This document shows, piece after piece, positions 1-5,066 of a stretch of 7,223 bases of DNA (positions are counted from its first letter, which is position 1; the number at the start of each line of letters is the position of its first letter). The notes beneath the pieces are model-generated. The model saw only the letters and a program-made list of their open reading frames with translations, did not search any database and was not told the origin of the DNA. Origin of the DNA: JBFXAN01 sp050184225 (GTDB taxonomy: Bacteria > Chloroflexota > Dehalococcoidia > CAUJGQ01); NCBI GenBank assembly GCA_050184225.1, contig JBFXAN010000249.1, positions 1-7,223 on the forward strand, given 5' to 3'. Position numbers and translations under genes: made by a program.

Positions 1-21
1 CGAGGCCCGAACCGATGACCG

Positions 22-48
22 CAAAACAGCGCGAATCCCTCTGTTTTG
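22..48. repeat. 8-bp inverted repeat CAAAACAG / CTGTTTTG
   Basis: CAAAACAG at 22-29 is perfectly complementary to CTGTTTTG at 41-48, with an 11-base loop. It could be a protein-binding site or a weak terminator of a gene to the left. The stem is AT-rich and no T tract follows directly. It also lies inside a short open frame (3-122), so it may be fortuitous. The rest of 1-120 holds no convincing gene. Confidence 0.4.
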
Positions 49-61
49 GCAATGCCCACCG

Positions 62-94
62 TTCGCGTGGTGCGTTTGTCGCGGCTTCGCGTGG
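62..94. repeat. Direct repeat TTCGCGTGG, two copies
   Basis: TTCGCGTGG occurs at 62-70 and again at 86-94, a spacing of 24 bases, upstream of the promoter. Two copies on about the same helical face could be regulator sites or degenerate iterons, but two copies alone do not establish an origin. Confidence 0.3.
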
Positions 95-97
95 AAG

Positions 98-132
98 AAA
101 AGTTCGACGTGTCAACTTTTAGATCTTGACAC
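98..132. promoter_or_regulatory. Candidate operator: two interlocked inverted repeats over the -35 box
   Basis: Two perfect 7-bp inverted repeats share bases. AAAAGTT (98-104) pairs with AACTTTT (114-120) across 9 bases, and GTGTCAA (109-115) pairs with TTGACAC (126-132) across 10 bases. The right arm of the second repeat contains the whole -35 hexamer at 126-131, so a dimeric repressor bound here would block RNA polymerase. The sequence shows the repeats. The operator role is inferred. Confidence 0.45.
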
Positions 133-154
133 TTTCACGGAACCCGGCTACAGT
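126..154 (+). promoter_or_regulatory. Sigma70-type promoter of the rightward gene array
   Basis: The -35 box TTGACA (126-131) matches the consensus perfectly. A 17-base spacer separates it from TACAGT (149-154), a 4/6 match to TATAAT that keeps the key first T, the A at position 2 and the final T. Transcription should start near 161, giving a leader of about 100 bases before the first gene at 259. It is the only strong promoter-like sequence noticed upstream of the closely spaced genes running to 5840. Confidence 0.7.
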
Positions 155-160
155 CTGCGC

Positions 161-180
161 GTGGCCGGTTGTCCGGTCAC
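161..180 (+). promoter_or_regulatory. Hairpin at the extreme 5' end of the leader RNA
   Basis: GTGGCCGG (161-168) and CCGGTCAC (173-180) form an 8-bp stem, including one G-U pair, closed by a TTGT loop. It begins 7 bases after the -10 box, at the expected first transcribed base. A stem at the very 5' end of a message is known to protect against 5'-end-dependent decay. That role here is inferred from position. Confidence 0.4.
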
Positions 181-258
181 CCGGTGAGCGCTTGAGCCCC
201 CCGGAACCCGAGCGATACCCGCCGCATGAGGCCGGTATCCCTTGAGAGAGAGCTGATC

Positions 259-1101
259 ATGACGACCCCCACCCCCTACACCCTCCCCACCGGCGACGTC
301 CCCCACGCCGAGGTCCGCGAGATAGCGGCGCTGGAGTCCGCGCCGCACGTCACAGTCATCGATGACACGCCGGACTACCGCGTCTATGCGGTGGGCGATG
401 ACTTCGCCGCGGTCATCTACTCCGAGGGCGATCTCGGGGTCTACTGGCGAGATTGCGACCCACAGGCCTACGCGGCGGCGCTCGCACGAGTGGGCCATCC
501 TGATTATCCTGCGACCACCTGGGACCTCTACGAGGGGTCCGGCGAGCCCTATGCGACCATCACCGCCGACTCGGCCGAGGAGGCGCTGGTGGCGGCACGG
601 AGCAACGTGGACAGGTCCAACTACGAGGACGCCGACGGCACGCTCTGGATTGACGTGCGCGTGGTCAATCAGGTCACCGGTGAGGAGGCCACGGATACGG
701 TCACACTGGACCCCGACGTGCCGGCATGCGCGGACAGGCACGATCACGACTGGCAGAGTCCTTACTCCGTCGTCGGCGGCATCGAGGAGAACCCCGGCGT
801 CTGGGGGCACGGCGGCGGGGTGATCATCCGCGAGGTCTGCGCGCACTGCGGTACCTATCGGGTGACCGATACCTGGGCGCAGCGCATGGACACCGGCGAG
901 CAGGGGCTCACCAGCGTGGCCTACGAGGCCGCCGACGACCAGTCGCTGGCGTGGATCGAGAGCGACCCCTGCGACCACCCACAGATGACCGGCGACACCT
1001 GCGACGAGTGCGGCGAGTCGTGCTCCCATCGAGATGTCGGTGCGACCGACGATGGTATCTGTCATGACCCGGACTGCCCGATCCACGGGGACACACGGTG
1101 A
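259..1101 (+). CDS. Acidic Cys/His-rich protein of unknown function (280 aa)
   Basis: First and second-largest complete gene of the rightward array. The ATG at 259 is chosen because GAGAGAG (244-250) lies 8 bases upstream; the earlier in-frame ATG at 226 lacks a good ribosome site. The N-terminal half (residues 1-150) is strongly acidic with alternating hydrophobic stretches that suggest beta-rich folds. The C-terminal half is rich in likely metal ligands: C157, H161, H163, a CxxC pair C194/C197, then C238, C248/C251, C255, H257, C268, C273 and H276. Residues 163-235 contain the run ENPGVWGHGGGV and the stretch DTWAQ...DTGEQG. This pattern recalls conserved hypothetical proteins of phage and metagenome origin, though I cannot name a family. 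Zinc binding is inferred from the CxxC pairs. No signal peptide or membrane segment is seen. The stop overlaps the next start as GTGA. Confidence 0.88.
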   Translation: MTTPTPYTLPTGDVPHAEVREIAALESAPHVTVIDDTPDYRVYAVGDDFAAVIYSEGDLGVYWRDCDPQAYAAALARVGHPDYPATTWDLYEGSGEPYATITADSAEEALVAARSNVDRSNYEDADGTLWIDVRVVNQVTGEEATDTVTLDPDVPACADRHDHDWQSPYSVVGGIEENPGVWGHGGGVIIREVCAHCGTYRVTDTWAQRMDTGEQGLTSVAYEAADDQSLAWIESDPCDHPQMTGDTCDECGESCSHRDVGATDDGICHDPDCPIHGDTR

Positions 1102-1274
1102 CTGCGCAATTTGTTCGGCGCCAGCCCCATCGCGCTCAGCAGATCATGGGTGCGGTGGGGCGCCGCTATCCGCGTGCGTGGGCACAGGCCGATGCGTTCC
1201 GGGCCATGGCCGCACAGGACTTGCACGGCGCCCCGTGCACCACGGACACCCACTGTCAGCAGGTGGCCCGATGA
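1098..1274 (+). CDS. Small basic hypothetical protein (58 aa)
   Basis: Starts with GTG at 1098 inside the preceding stop codon (GTGA overlap) and ends in TGA overlapping the next ATG (ATGA at 1271-1274). This double coupling, plus mostly G or C in third codon positions, supports a real gene despite its length. The product begins MTAQFVRRQPHRAQQ, has an amphipathic helical middle (residues 12-41), and ends in a short tail with two cysteines (C47, C53). I do not recognise it. Translation is probably coupled to the upstream gene, since no separate strong ribosome site is seen. Confidence 0.6.
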   Translation: MTAQFVRRQPHRAQQIMGAVGRRYPRAWAQADAFRAMAAQDLHGAPCTTDTHCQQVAR

Positions 1275-1476
1275 CCACCCCCACCATCACGATCTATCGA
1301 CACACGGCCGGCCATTGTTGGGTGGCCGACTTCAGCCGCGCAACAGGCGCCGAAGACATGCGCTTCGCGATTGGCACCACCGATGTACCCACGCCCTACA
1401 CCTTGACGCCCGACGCAACCGCCCGGCGCCCATCACGAAGCACTCGCAGCGCATCCACCAGGAGCGTGAGCAGTGA
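1271..1476 (+). pseudogene. Small hypothetical gene with an apparent frameshift near 1395-1420
   Basis: The ATG at 1271 overlaps the previous stop (ATGA). The first 43 or so residues (beginning MTTPTITIYRHTAGHCWVAD and reaching DVPTPYTL) look like a genuine compact protein. In the same frame the translation then turns into an R/S/T-rich run typical of out-of-frame reading. The coding signal moves to the -1 frame. Codons there from about 1417 to the TGA at 1474-1476 are almost all G- or C-ending, giving PAPITKHSQRIHQEREQ. The stop in that frame makes a GTGA junction with the next gene, like the other junctions here. No ATG, GTG or TTG in the second frame could start a separate gene in the relevant stretch. 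Causes could be a one-base deletion, a sequencing error or recoding. I see no classical X_XXY_YYZ slippery heptamer. Confidence 0.5.
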
Positions 1477-1640
1477 TCCCCGCCGCCACACGCGCCGACG
1501 GTCGCACCGTGGAACGCTGGAGCAACCAGACCGACACCGGACAGAATCGCCTACCCCCATCAGCGACACGAGCAGCCGAACGCGGCCGGACCTACCAAGG
1601 GATCGCGGATGCAATGGCGGATCAATGGGGAATCCTCTAA
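1473..1640 (+). CDS. Small hypothetical protein (55 aa), GTG start
   Basis: GTG at 1473 has an ideal ribosome site, AGGAG at 1460-1464, 8 bases upstream, and overlaps the preceding stop as GTGA. It ends at TAA 1638-1640, where TAATG overlaps the next start. The product opens MIPAATRADGRTVERWSNQ and ends YQGIADAMADQWGIL, a likely helix. It has no cysteines, membrane segment or recognised motif. A different open frame (1271-1885) also covers this stretch, but its translation here is low-complexity R/S/T. The balanced composition and site-perfect start favour this frame. Function unknown. Confidence 0.6.
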   Translation: MIPAATRADGRTVERWSNQTDTGQNRLPPSATRAAERGRTYQGIADAMADQWGIL

Positions 1641-1885
1641 TGAGGATCTACTACGCCACCACCGCGCGCAGGATTGGCCGACTCCCGGAGATCGACCAGT
1701 TCACGTGCTACGCGCCGACCGCCACCGGCATCACGCTTACACGCTGGACCGGATACCGACACACGATCGGGCACTTTGCCCACTGGTACGCGACAGACCG
1801 ACAGGGGAACACATCCCGATCGTACCCAACCGCAGGCTCCGCACTTCGACGCATGACCCCCACCAACCCGACACGCAGCAGATAG
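1640..1885 (+). CDS. Small Tyr/His/Arg-rich hypothetical protein (81 aa)
   Basis: The ATG at 1640 overlaps the preceding stop (TAATG), and GGGGA at 1627-1631 sits 8 bases upstream. The frame is open much further upstream, but that part reads as out-of-frame low complexity, so the coupled ATG is preferred. The product begins MRIYYATTARRIGRLPEIDQ. Its middle (residues 30-62) is rich in aromatic residues and histidine, with the run HTIGHFAHWYA, and looks like a short beta-strand protein. The tail from about residue 63 is Ser/Thr/Pro/Arg-rich and probably disordered. No family recognised. Confidence 0.65.
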   Translation: MRIYYATTARRIGRLPEIDQFTCYAPTATGITLTRWTGYRHTIGHFAHWYATDRQGNTSRSYPTAGSALRRMTPTNPTRSR

Positions 1886-1896
1886 GAGATCCGAAC

Positions 1897-2238
1897 ATGT
1901 ACCGAATCGTTTTCCAGGAACCCACCGCACCGATCGCCGGCAAACTGGCCGATGCCGAAATCCACTTCACAGCCGGAGACATGGCCGGCTTGAAGCTGAT
2001 CGGCTTTGCCGTTTGGGAACGCCGCGCCGGTGGCCGCAACGTCACGTTCCCCGCCCGACAGTACGCCGTCAACGGTGAACGCCGCTCGTACGCCCTGCTC
2101 AGGCCCACGACCAGCACCGACCAGCAGCAGCCGCTCCGCGATGCCATCATCAGCGCCTACGCCACGTACGAACGCCAGCAGACGGCGCCGGCAGGATGGC
2201 AGACCATCGACACCAGCACCGACAGCACCCCCCTCTGA
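1897..2238 (+). CDS. Hypothetical protein, possible SpoVG-like fold (113 aa)
   Basis: The ATG at 1897 follows AGGAG (1884-1888) by 8 bases. Longer in-frame starts near 1609 run through the two upstream genes out of frame and are rejected. The core, residues 27-92, reads as strands followed by a helix: LKLIGFAVWERR, then VTFPARQYAVNGERRSYALL, then RDAIISAYATYE. This order resembles the SpoVG domain, where a strand ending in a xPxR/K turn is followed by a G-x-x-R stretch, a conserved proline and a final helix ending near a tyrosine. SpoVG proteins bind nucleic acid, so a regulatory role would fit. The likeness was judged by eye, is remote, and should be treated as a hypothesis. The C-terminal 15 residues are Thr/Ser-rich and probably disordered. 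Confidence 0.82.
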   Translation: MYRIVFQEPTAPIAGKLADAEIHFTAGDMAGLKLIGFAVWERRAGGRNVTFPARQYAVNGERRSYALLRPTTSTDQQQPLRDAIISAYATYERQQTAPAGWQTIDTSTDSTPL

Positions 2239-2252
2239 GGGACTCCGGCCCC

Positions 2253-2468
2253 ATGCGTACCACACAGGAGATCATCATCCGCCAGGCATGGCCCGGATAC
2301 GCCACGGTCAGCGCACACAGCCGCGACACGGGCGCCGGACGCACCATCACTCTACCGATCCCAGACGATCGCGCGACCCGCTTCGCCTTTTATCAGGCCA
2401 CGCAACGCCAGTGCGCCATTGTCGACACCCGCAGGACACCGAAGGAGATCACACGATGCGAACACTGA
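2253..2468 (+). CDS. Small hypothetical protein (71 aa)
   Basis: The ATG at 2253 has GAGGGA at 2237-2242, overlapping the previous stop. The protein begins MRTTQEIIIRQAWPGYATV and continues with TITLPIPDDRATRFAFYQA, consistent with a few beta strands and one helix. It has single cysteines near its end (C54, C69) but no metal-site pair. The last 13 bases overlap the next gene in another frame, and the GAAGGAGA ribosome site of that gene lies within this coding sequence. No family recognised. Confidence 0.72.
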   Translation: MRTTQEIIIRQAWPGYATVSAHSRDTGAGRTITLPIPDDRATRFAFYQATQRQCAIVDTRRTPKEITRCEH

Positions 2469-3094
2469 TCAGCAAATATGCAGGTCAATGCGCCAGATGC
2501 GGACAGGACATTCCGATCGGCGCCACGATCCGCTACGAGAAGCGAACCGGTGTTTTTTGCGTCGGATGCGAACCGACCGACGTTGAAGACATCCGATCAT
2601 TCCGCCAGGCCAAGATCGACCGCAAGAACGCACGGCGGGAAGAATGGGCGCAGGCACGCGAACGGCGCGCGAACGCCTATCAGCGCCGGTCAGATCACCT
2701 CATGGGACGCGACACCAGCCCGGACGGCCGCGCCGATTGGGCACTCGTGACGCAGCCCGGATACATCCCGCAGCGCGCGCAGGCCAACCGAGCGCAGGAG
2801 CGCGCATGGGATGAACAGAACGCCGCCGCAGCACACCGCGCGCGCATGAGCCCGGATGCCTACGTCAAAGGCGACCGTGAACGCGCGCGCCAGCAGCACC
2901 GCGACGCCGTGAGAGACCGACTCCGCGCCCACGTCGGCCAACAGGTCACGTGCCACCCATACGGACTTGTGACGTTGATCCGCGTGAACGGCAAGAGCGC
3001 CACCGTAGAAACCCCGCGCGGATTTCGCGATCGTGTCGATCTCACATGGATTGAATTCACCACTACCAGCGCGGCCGCAGAGACGCAGGAGTAG
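2456..3094 (+). CDS. Zinc-ribbon / coiled-coil protein resembling DUF3560-type phage proteins (212 aa)
   Basis: The start at 2456 is set by GAAGGAGA (2441-2448). The in-frame extension back to 2006 overlaps two other genes and is rejected. There are three parts. Residues 8-40 form a zinc ribbon with C12/C15 and C35/C38. Residues 45-155 are a highly charged helical stretch rich in Arg, Glu and Ala, containing ADWALVTQPGYIPQRAQANR, a segment that recalls DUF3560-like proteins. Residues 160-205 resemble a small SH3/KOW-like barrel, with HVGQQV, LIRVNGKSATVET and VDLTWIEF strands. Such architecture suggests nucleic-acid or nucleoprotein binding. That function is inferred, and the DUF3560 link is from memory of the motif pattern. 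It overlaps the upstream gene by 13 bases and is followed after 3 bases by the next start. Confidence 0.88.
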   Translation: MRTLISKYAGQCARCGQDIPIGATIRYEKRTGVFCVGCEPTDVEDIRSFRQAKIDRKNARREEWAQARERRANAYQRRSDHLMGRDTSPDGRADWALVTQPGYIPQRAQANRAQERAWDEQNAAAAHRARMSPDAYVKGDRERARQQHRDAVRDRLRAHVGQQVTCHPYGLVTLIRVNGKSATVETPRGFRDRVDLTWIEFTTTSAAAETQE

Positions 3095-3097
3095 CCC

Positions 3098-3298
3098 ATG
3101 CCAAGACGACGACCCTCTATCACCCGAGGCCCGGCGGATCACTTCGCCAGCCCCGGAGAGCGCATCGCAGAGATCACCTTCAGCAACGGCGCCGGATGCC
3201 TGATCTCCCTCAGAGACAACGACGGCAAACCCGTGATCTCCCTGTACCGACTGGACAAGGGGATCACGGTGCACGTGGCGGATAGCGGCCGCCATTGA
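3098..3298 (+). CDS. Small hypothetical protein, all-beta (66 aa)
   Basis: The ATG at 3098 comes 3 bases after the previous stop. AGGAG (3087-3091), at the end of the upstream gene, gives 6-base spacing. After a basic tail (MPRRRPSITR), residues 20-62 alternate hydrophobic and polar residues: RIAEITFSNGAGCLISLR, then PVISLYRLDKGITVHVAD. This suggests three to four antiparallel strands. Its single cysteine (C34) is not part of a metal site. No family name can be given. It is the last gene before the ribozyme, which begins 16 bases after its stop, so ribozyme cleavage would leave this gene at the 3' end of the upstream message. Confidence 0.8.
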   Translation: MPRRRPSITRGPADHFASPGERIAEITFSNGAGCLISLRDNDGKPVISLYRLDKGITVHVADSGRH

Positions 3299-3314
3299 AC
3301 GAGACGGACACGCC

Positions 3315-3372
3315 CCGCGCCTGACGACGGCCGGAAGGCCGAAATGCCGGCAGCAATGCCGGTATCGCGCGG
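3315..3372 (+). ncRNA. Type I hammerhead self-cleaving ribozyme
   Basis: All hammerhead parts occur in order. Stem I is CCGCGC (3315-3320) with GCGCGG (3367-3372), 6 perfect pairs. CTGACGA (3321-3327) supplies C3, U4, G5, A6, G8 and A9. After one extra base, C3328, stem II is GGCC (3329-3332) with GGCC (3337-3340), loop GGAA, and its first pair is the preferred G-C. GAAA (3341-3344) supplies G12, A13, A14 and A15.1. Stem III is ATGCCGGCA (3344-3352) with TGCCGGTAT (3357-3365), loop GCAA, 9 pairs including one G-U, and it begins with the required A15.1-U16.1 pair. C3366 is position 17, so cleavage is expected between 3366 and 3367. The open ends are in stem I, hence type I. A possible outer extension pairs 3311-3312 with 3375-3376 across a 2x2 internal loop, where the loop II contact typical of type I would sit. 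It fills the gap between two same-strand genes. Confidence 0.88.
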
Positions 3373-3387
3373 TACGAACAACCCGCC

Positions 3388-3413
3388 CCGATCCCGCAAC
3401 GACGCGCGATCGG
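3388..3413 (+). promoter_or_regulatory. Hairpin in the leader between ribozyme cut and DUF932 start
   Basis: CCGATC (3388-3393) pairs with GATCGG (3408-3413) across a 14-base loop. After ribozyme cleavage it would lie in the 70-base leader of the downstream message, ending 7 bases before the AGGAG at 3421-3425. It could protect the new 5'-hydroxyl end or affect ribosome loading. It is only 6 bp, so chance is possible. Confidence 0.3.
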
Positions 3414-3436
3414 TCACGACAGGAGCAGATGACCAC

Positions 3437-4435
3437 ATGGCACACATGATCGACTCTATCGCCTACAGCAACGCCACCCCGTGGCACAAACTCGGCACAC
3501 GGATGCCCGGCACGATGAACGTCGAGACCGCACTCACGGCCGCCCAGCTCCGCTGGACCGTGCGACTCGACCCCGTCTACCTCCGCAACTCCGACGGCAC
3601 CGCCGGCGCCCAGGTACCCGACCGATCCGCCGTGATTCGCGAGGACCGAAACAAGATCATCGGCAACGTTGGCCCACTGTTCGCCCCGATCCAGAACCAC
3701 GACGCATTCGGCGTGCTCAGCGACGTTTGCCGCGATCACGGAGTCACGATCGAGGTGGCCGGCGCCCTTGACGAAGGCCGCCGTACGTGGATGCTGGCCA
3801 AGATGCCGGATGACCAGACCATCACGCCGATCGCAGGCGATGACGTGCGCGGTTATTTCCTCATCCACAACGGGCATGACGGCAGTTTGGCGTACGGCGG
3901 CCGATGCACCCCGATCCGCGTCGTCTGTCAGAACACGTTGACCGCCGCACTTGGCAGCCGGCACAACGCAGACGTGGTACGCATCCGTCACACGAGCAAC
4001 GCCGGCGCCAGGCTTGACGAGGCCGCACGCCTGATCAAGACGATGATCCAAGCCATGAAGCAGACGGGCGAGACCTTCTCCGACATGGCACGCCAGGCGA
4101 TGACCCCCGAGCAGATCCGCCAGTACATCGAACGTGTAATCCCGCACCCGGACCCGAAGCAGCCCAGCGACGCGATCACCAAACGCCGGAAGATCATTGC
4201 CTCGCTCGTGTTCGCCGGCAACGGCGCCGAACTCGCCAATGCCGACATGCCACAGGGGTACGCCTCCGTTTGGGGAGCCTACAACGCGGTCACGGAATAT
4301 TGGGATCACGTCCGCCCGGCAGAAACCAAATCCCGCAGCGCCGAGCGCAGCGCGTACGAATCGCTGGTGTTCGGCAGCGCCCAGACGGCCAAGGCGAAAG
4401 CTTTGGACGTCGCGCGCGAATTGGTCACGGTGTAG
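3437..4435 (+). CDS. DUF932 phage/plasmid-like protein (TIGR03299 type), 332 aa
   Basis: The ATG at 3437 is preceded by AGGAG (3421-3425). The in-frame extension to 3344 is rejected because it would begin inside stem III of the ribozyme and has no ribosome site. The product carries the DUF932 family signatures: PWHKLGT at residues 15-21, AVIREDRNKIIGNVG at 65-79, TPIRVVCQNTLTAAL at 158-172, a long helical segment with EAARLIKTMIQ (195-205), WGAYNAVTEYWDH at 279-291, and a C-terminal FGSAQTAKAKALDVA at 312-326. Length is close to that usual for the family, so it appears complete. DUF932 proteins are common in phages and plasmids; their biochemical role is not settled. It is the only gene here preceded by a long gap, and that gap holds the hammerhead ribozyme, so its expression may be set apart from the upstream genes by RNA processing. 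It ends 2 bases before the next start. Confidence 0.95.
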   Translation: MAHMIDSIAYSNATPWHKLGTRMPGTMNVETALTAAQLRWTVRLDPVYLRNSDGTAGAQVPDRSAVIREDRNKIIGNVGPLFAPIQNHDAFGVLSDVCRDHGVTIEVAGALDEGRRTWMLAKMPDDQTITPIAGDDVRGYFLIHNGHDGSLAYGGRCTPIRVVCQNTLTAALGSRHNADVVRIRHTSNAGARLDEAARLIKTMIQAMKQTGETFSDMARQAMTPEQIRQYIERVIPHPDPKQPSDAITKRRKIIASLVFAGNGAELANADMPQGYASVWGAYNAVTEYWDHVRPAETKSRSAERSAYESLVFGSAQTAKAKALDVARELVTV

Positions 4436-4437
4436 CC

Positions 4438-4875
4438 ATGCACCAGACCGCCCACCGCACCATCACGGCCGGGATCACCACGATCCCGGCCCGTGAGCCC
4501 CACGAAGATCCCCACGCGTACGGCCTTCGGATCTTTCGCTTCATGGTCGAATCAGACACGTGCGCGGCCGCAATGGCCGACGAGGCCACCGAATACGCCT
4601 ACGCCGCCAGCATCTACCCGATCACGGCACCGGACATCACCGACGCCACCCGCGCCAGGTTCACCAATATCCGCCGCGATCTGGCCCAGACCATCCACCG
4701 ACGCCACGCCCAGCGCCGGCAGGCCCTCGCACACATCGCCGCACAACTGGCGCAGGAGCCCCCCGCACCCACGACAGGTGGCGGAGGCTCCCGCGTACCC
4801 ACTCACCCGGCCCCGAGCAGCCCCACGGCGCCCGTGGCCATTCCGGCATGGCCCACCGTGGCCGATCCCCTCTGA
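4438..4875 (+). CDS. Hypothetical helical protein with Pro/Gly-rich tail (145 aa)
   Basis: The ATG at 4438 follows the DUF932 stop by 2 bases. No good Shine-Dalgarno is present, so translation is probably coupled to DUF932. The longer in-frame start at 4270 overlaps DUF932 and is rejected. Residues 1-105 look mainly helical, with RIFRFMVESDTCAAAMADEA at 31-50 and an Arg/His/Ala-rich helix at about 72-105. From about residue 107 the sequence is Pro/Gly/Thr/Ser-rich (PPAPTTGGGGSR and on), likely a disordered tail. One cysteine only (C42). No family recognised. Directly downstream of DUF932, it may be functionally paired with it, but only position suggests this. Confidence 0.75.
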   Translation: MHQTAHRTITAGITTIPAREPHEDPHAYGLRIFRFMVESDTCAAAMADEATEYAYAASIYPITAPDITDATRARFTNIRRDLAQTIHRRHAQRRQALAHIAAQLAQEPPAPTTGGGGSRVPTHPAPSSPTAPVAIPAWPTVADPL

Positions 4876-4889
4876 GGTAACACCCCCGC

Positions 4890-5066
4890 ATGACCAGGAT
4901 CAACTACTACATCAACAGCGCCGAGTACATCGGCACCGAGCGCCAGACGATCAAGGATGCCAAGGCCAGCGCCAAGGCCCTGATCACGTTGAGCGCCGGG
5001 AAGATCACGTCTGTCCAACTTCGCCACGCCGACACGCAGCGACTGATCAGTGAGGTACACGCATGA
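4890..5066 (+). CDS. Small hypothetical protein (58 aa)
   Basis: The ATG at 4890 has GAGGT (4874-4878), which overlaps the previous stop codon, 11 bases upstream. The stop overlaps the next ATG (ATGA at 5063-5066). Codons are mostly G- or C-ending. The product begins MTRINYYINSAEYIGTERQ, followed by a lysine/alanine-rich helix (IKDAKASAKALITL) and a short strand (KITSVQLRHA), a compact alpha/beta pattern. It is too short for usual ORF cut-offs but fills the interval between two good genes exactly. Function unknown. Confidence 0.7.
   Translation: MTRINYYINSAEYIGTERQTIKDAKASAKALITLSAGKITSVQLRHADTQRLISEVHA

Noticed and set aside
62..94. Iteron-type replication origin
   Set aside because: Only two copies of the 9-base repeat exist, and no AT-rich unwinding region or replication-initiator gene is visible in the window.
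3..122. Short plus-strand frame at the left edge, possibly the end of an upstream gene (ATG at 15, stop TAG at 120-122)
   Set aside because: The 39-residue translation has weak third-position G/C bias compared with the neighbours, no clear motif, and overlaps the inverted repeats. A gene tail entering from the left cannot be excluded.
148..1086. Open frame of 312 residues on the minus strand
   Set aside because: It is antisense to the 280-residue gene, which has a promoter, a ribosome site and zinc-ligand motifs. The antisense reading is Val/Gly/Arg-rich and lacks a start site.
1395..1425. Programmed -1 frameshift site
   Set aside because: No X_XXY_YYZ heptamer is present in the reading frame and no obvious stimulatory structure was seen, so a lesion or sequence error is more likely.
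1271..1885. Single 204-residue protein in one continuous frame
   Set aside because: The middle (about 1420-1640) is an R/S/T-rich low-complexity translation. The alternative frames there have good start sites, G/C-ending codons and overlapping stop-start junctions.
2147..2153. CTGATGA on the minus strand, a hammerhead-like core heptamer
   Set aside because: It lies inside a coding sequence and is not followed by a stem, GAAA and a matching stem III or stem I, so no ribozyme can be built there.
3328..3365. The two hairpins before DUF932 as a transcription terminator
   Set aside because: No T tract follows either hairpin, and both are accounted for as stems II and III of the ribozyme.
2690..4309. 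Open frame of 539 residues on the minus strand
   Set aside because: It lies antisense to the DUF932 gene, the ribozyme and the zinc-ribbon gene, which all have clear independent support. Its translation is Val/Arg/Gly/His-rich with no recognisable domain, as expected for an antisense shadow in GC-rich DNA.
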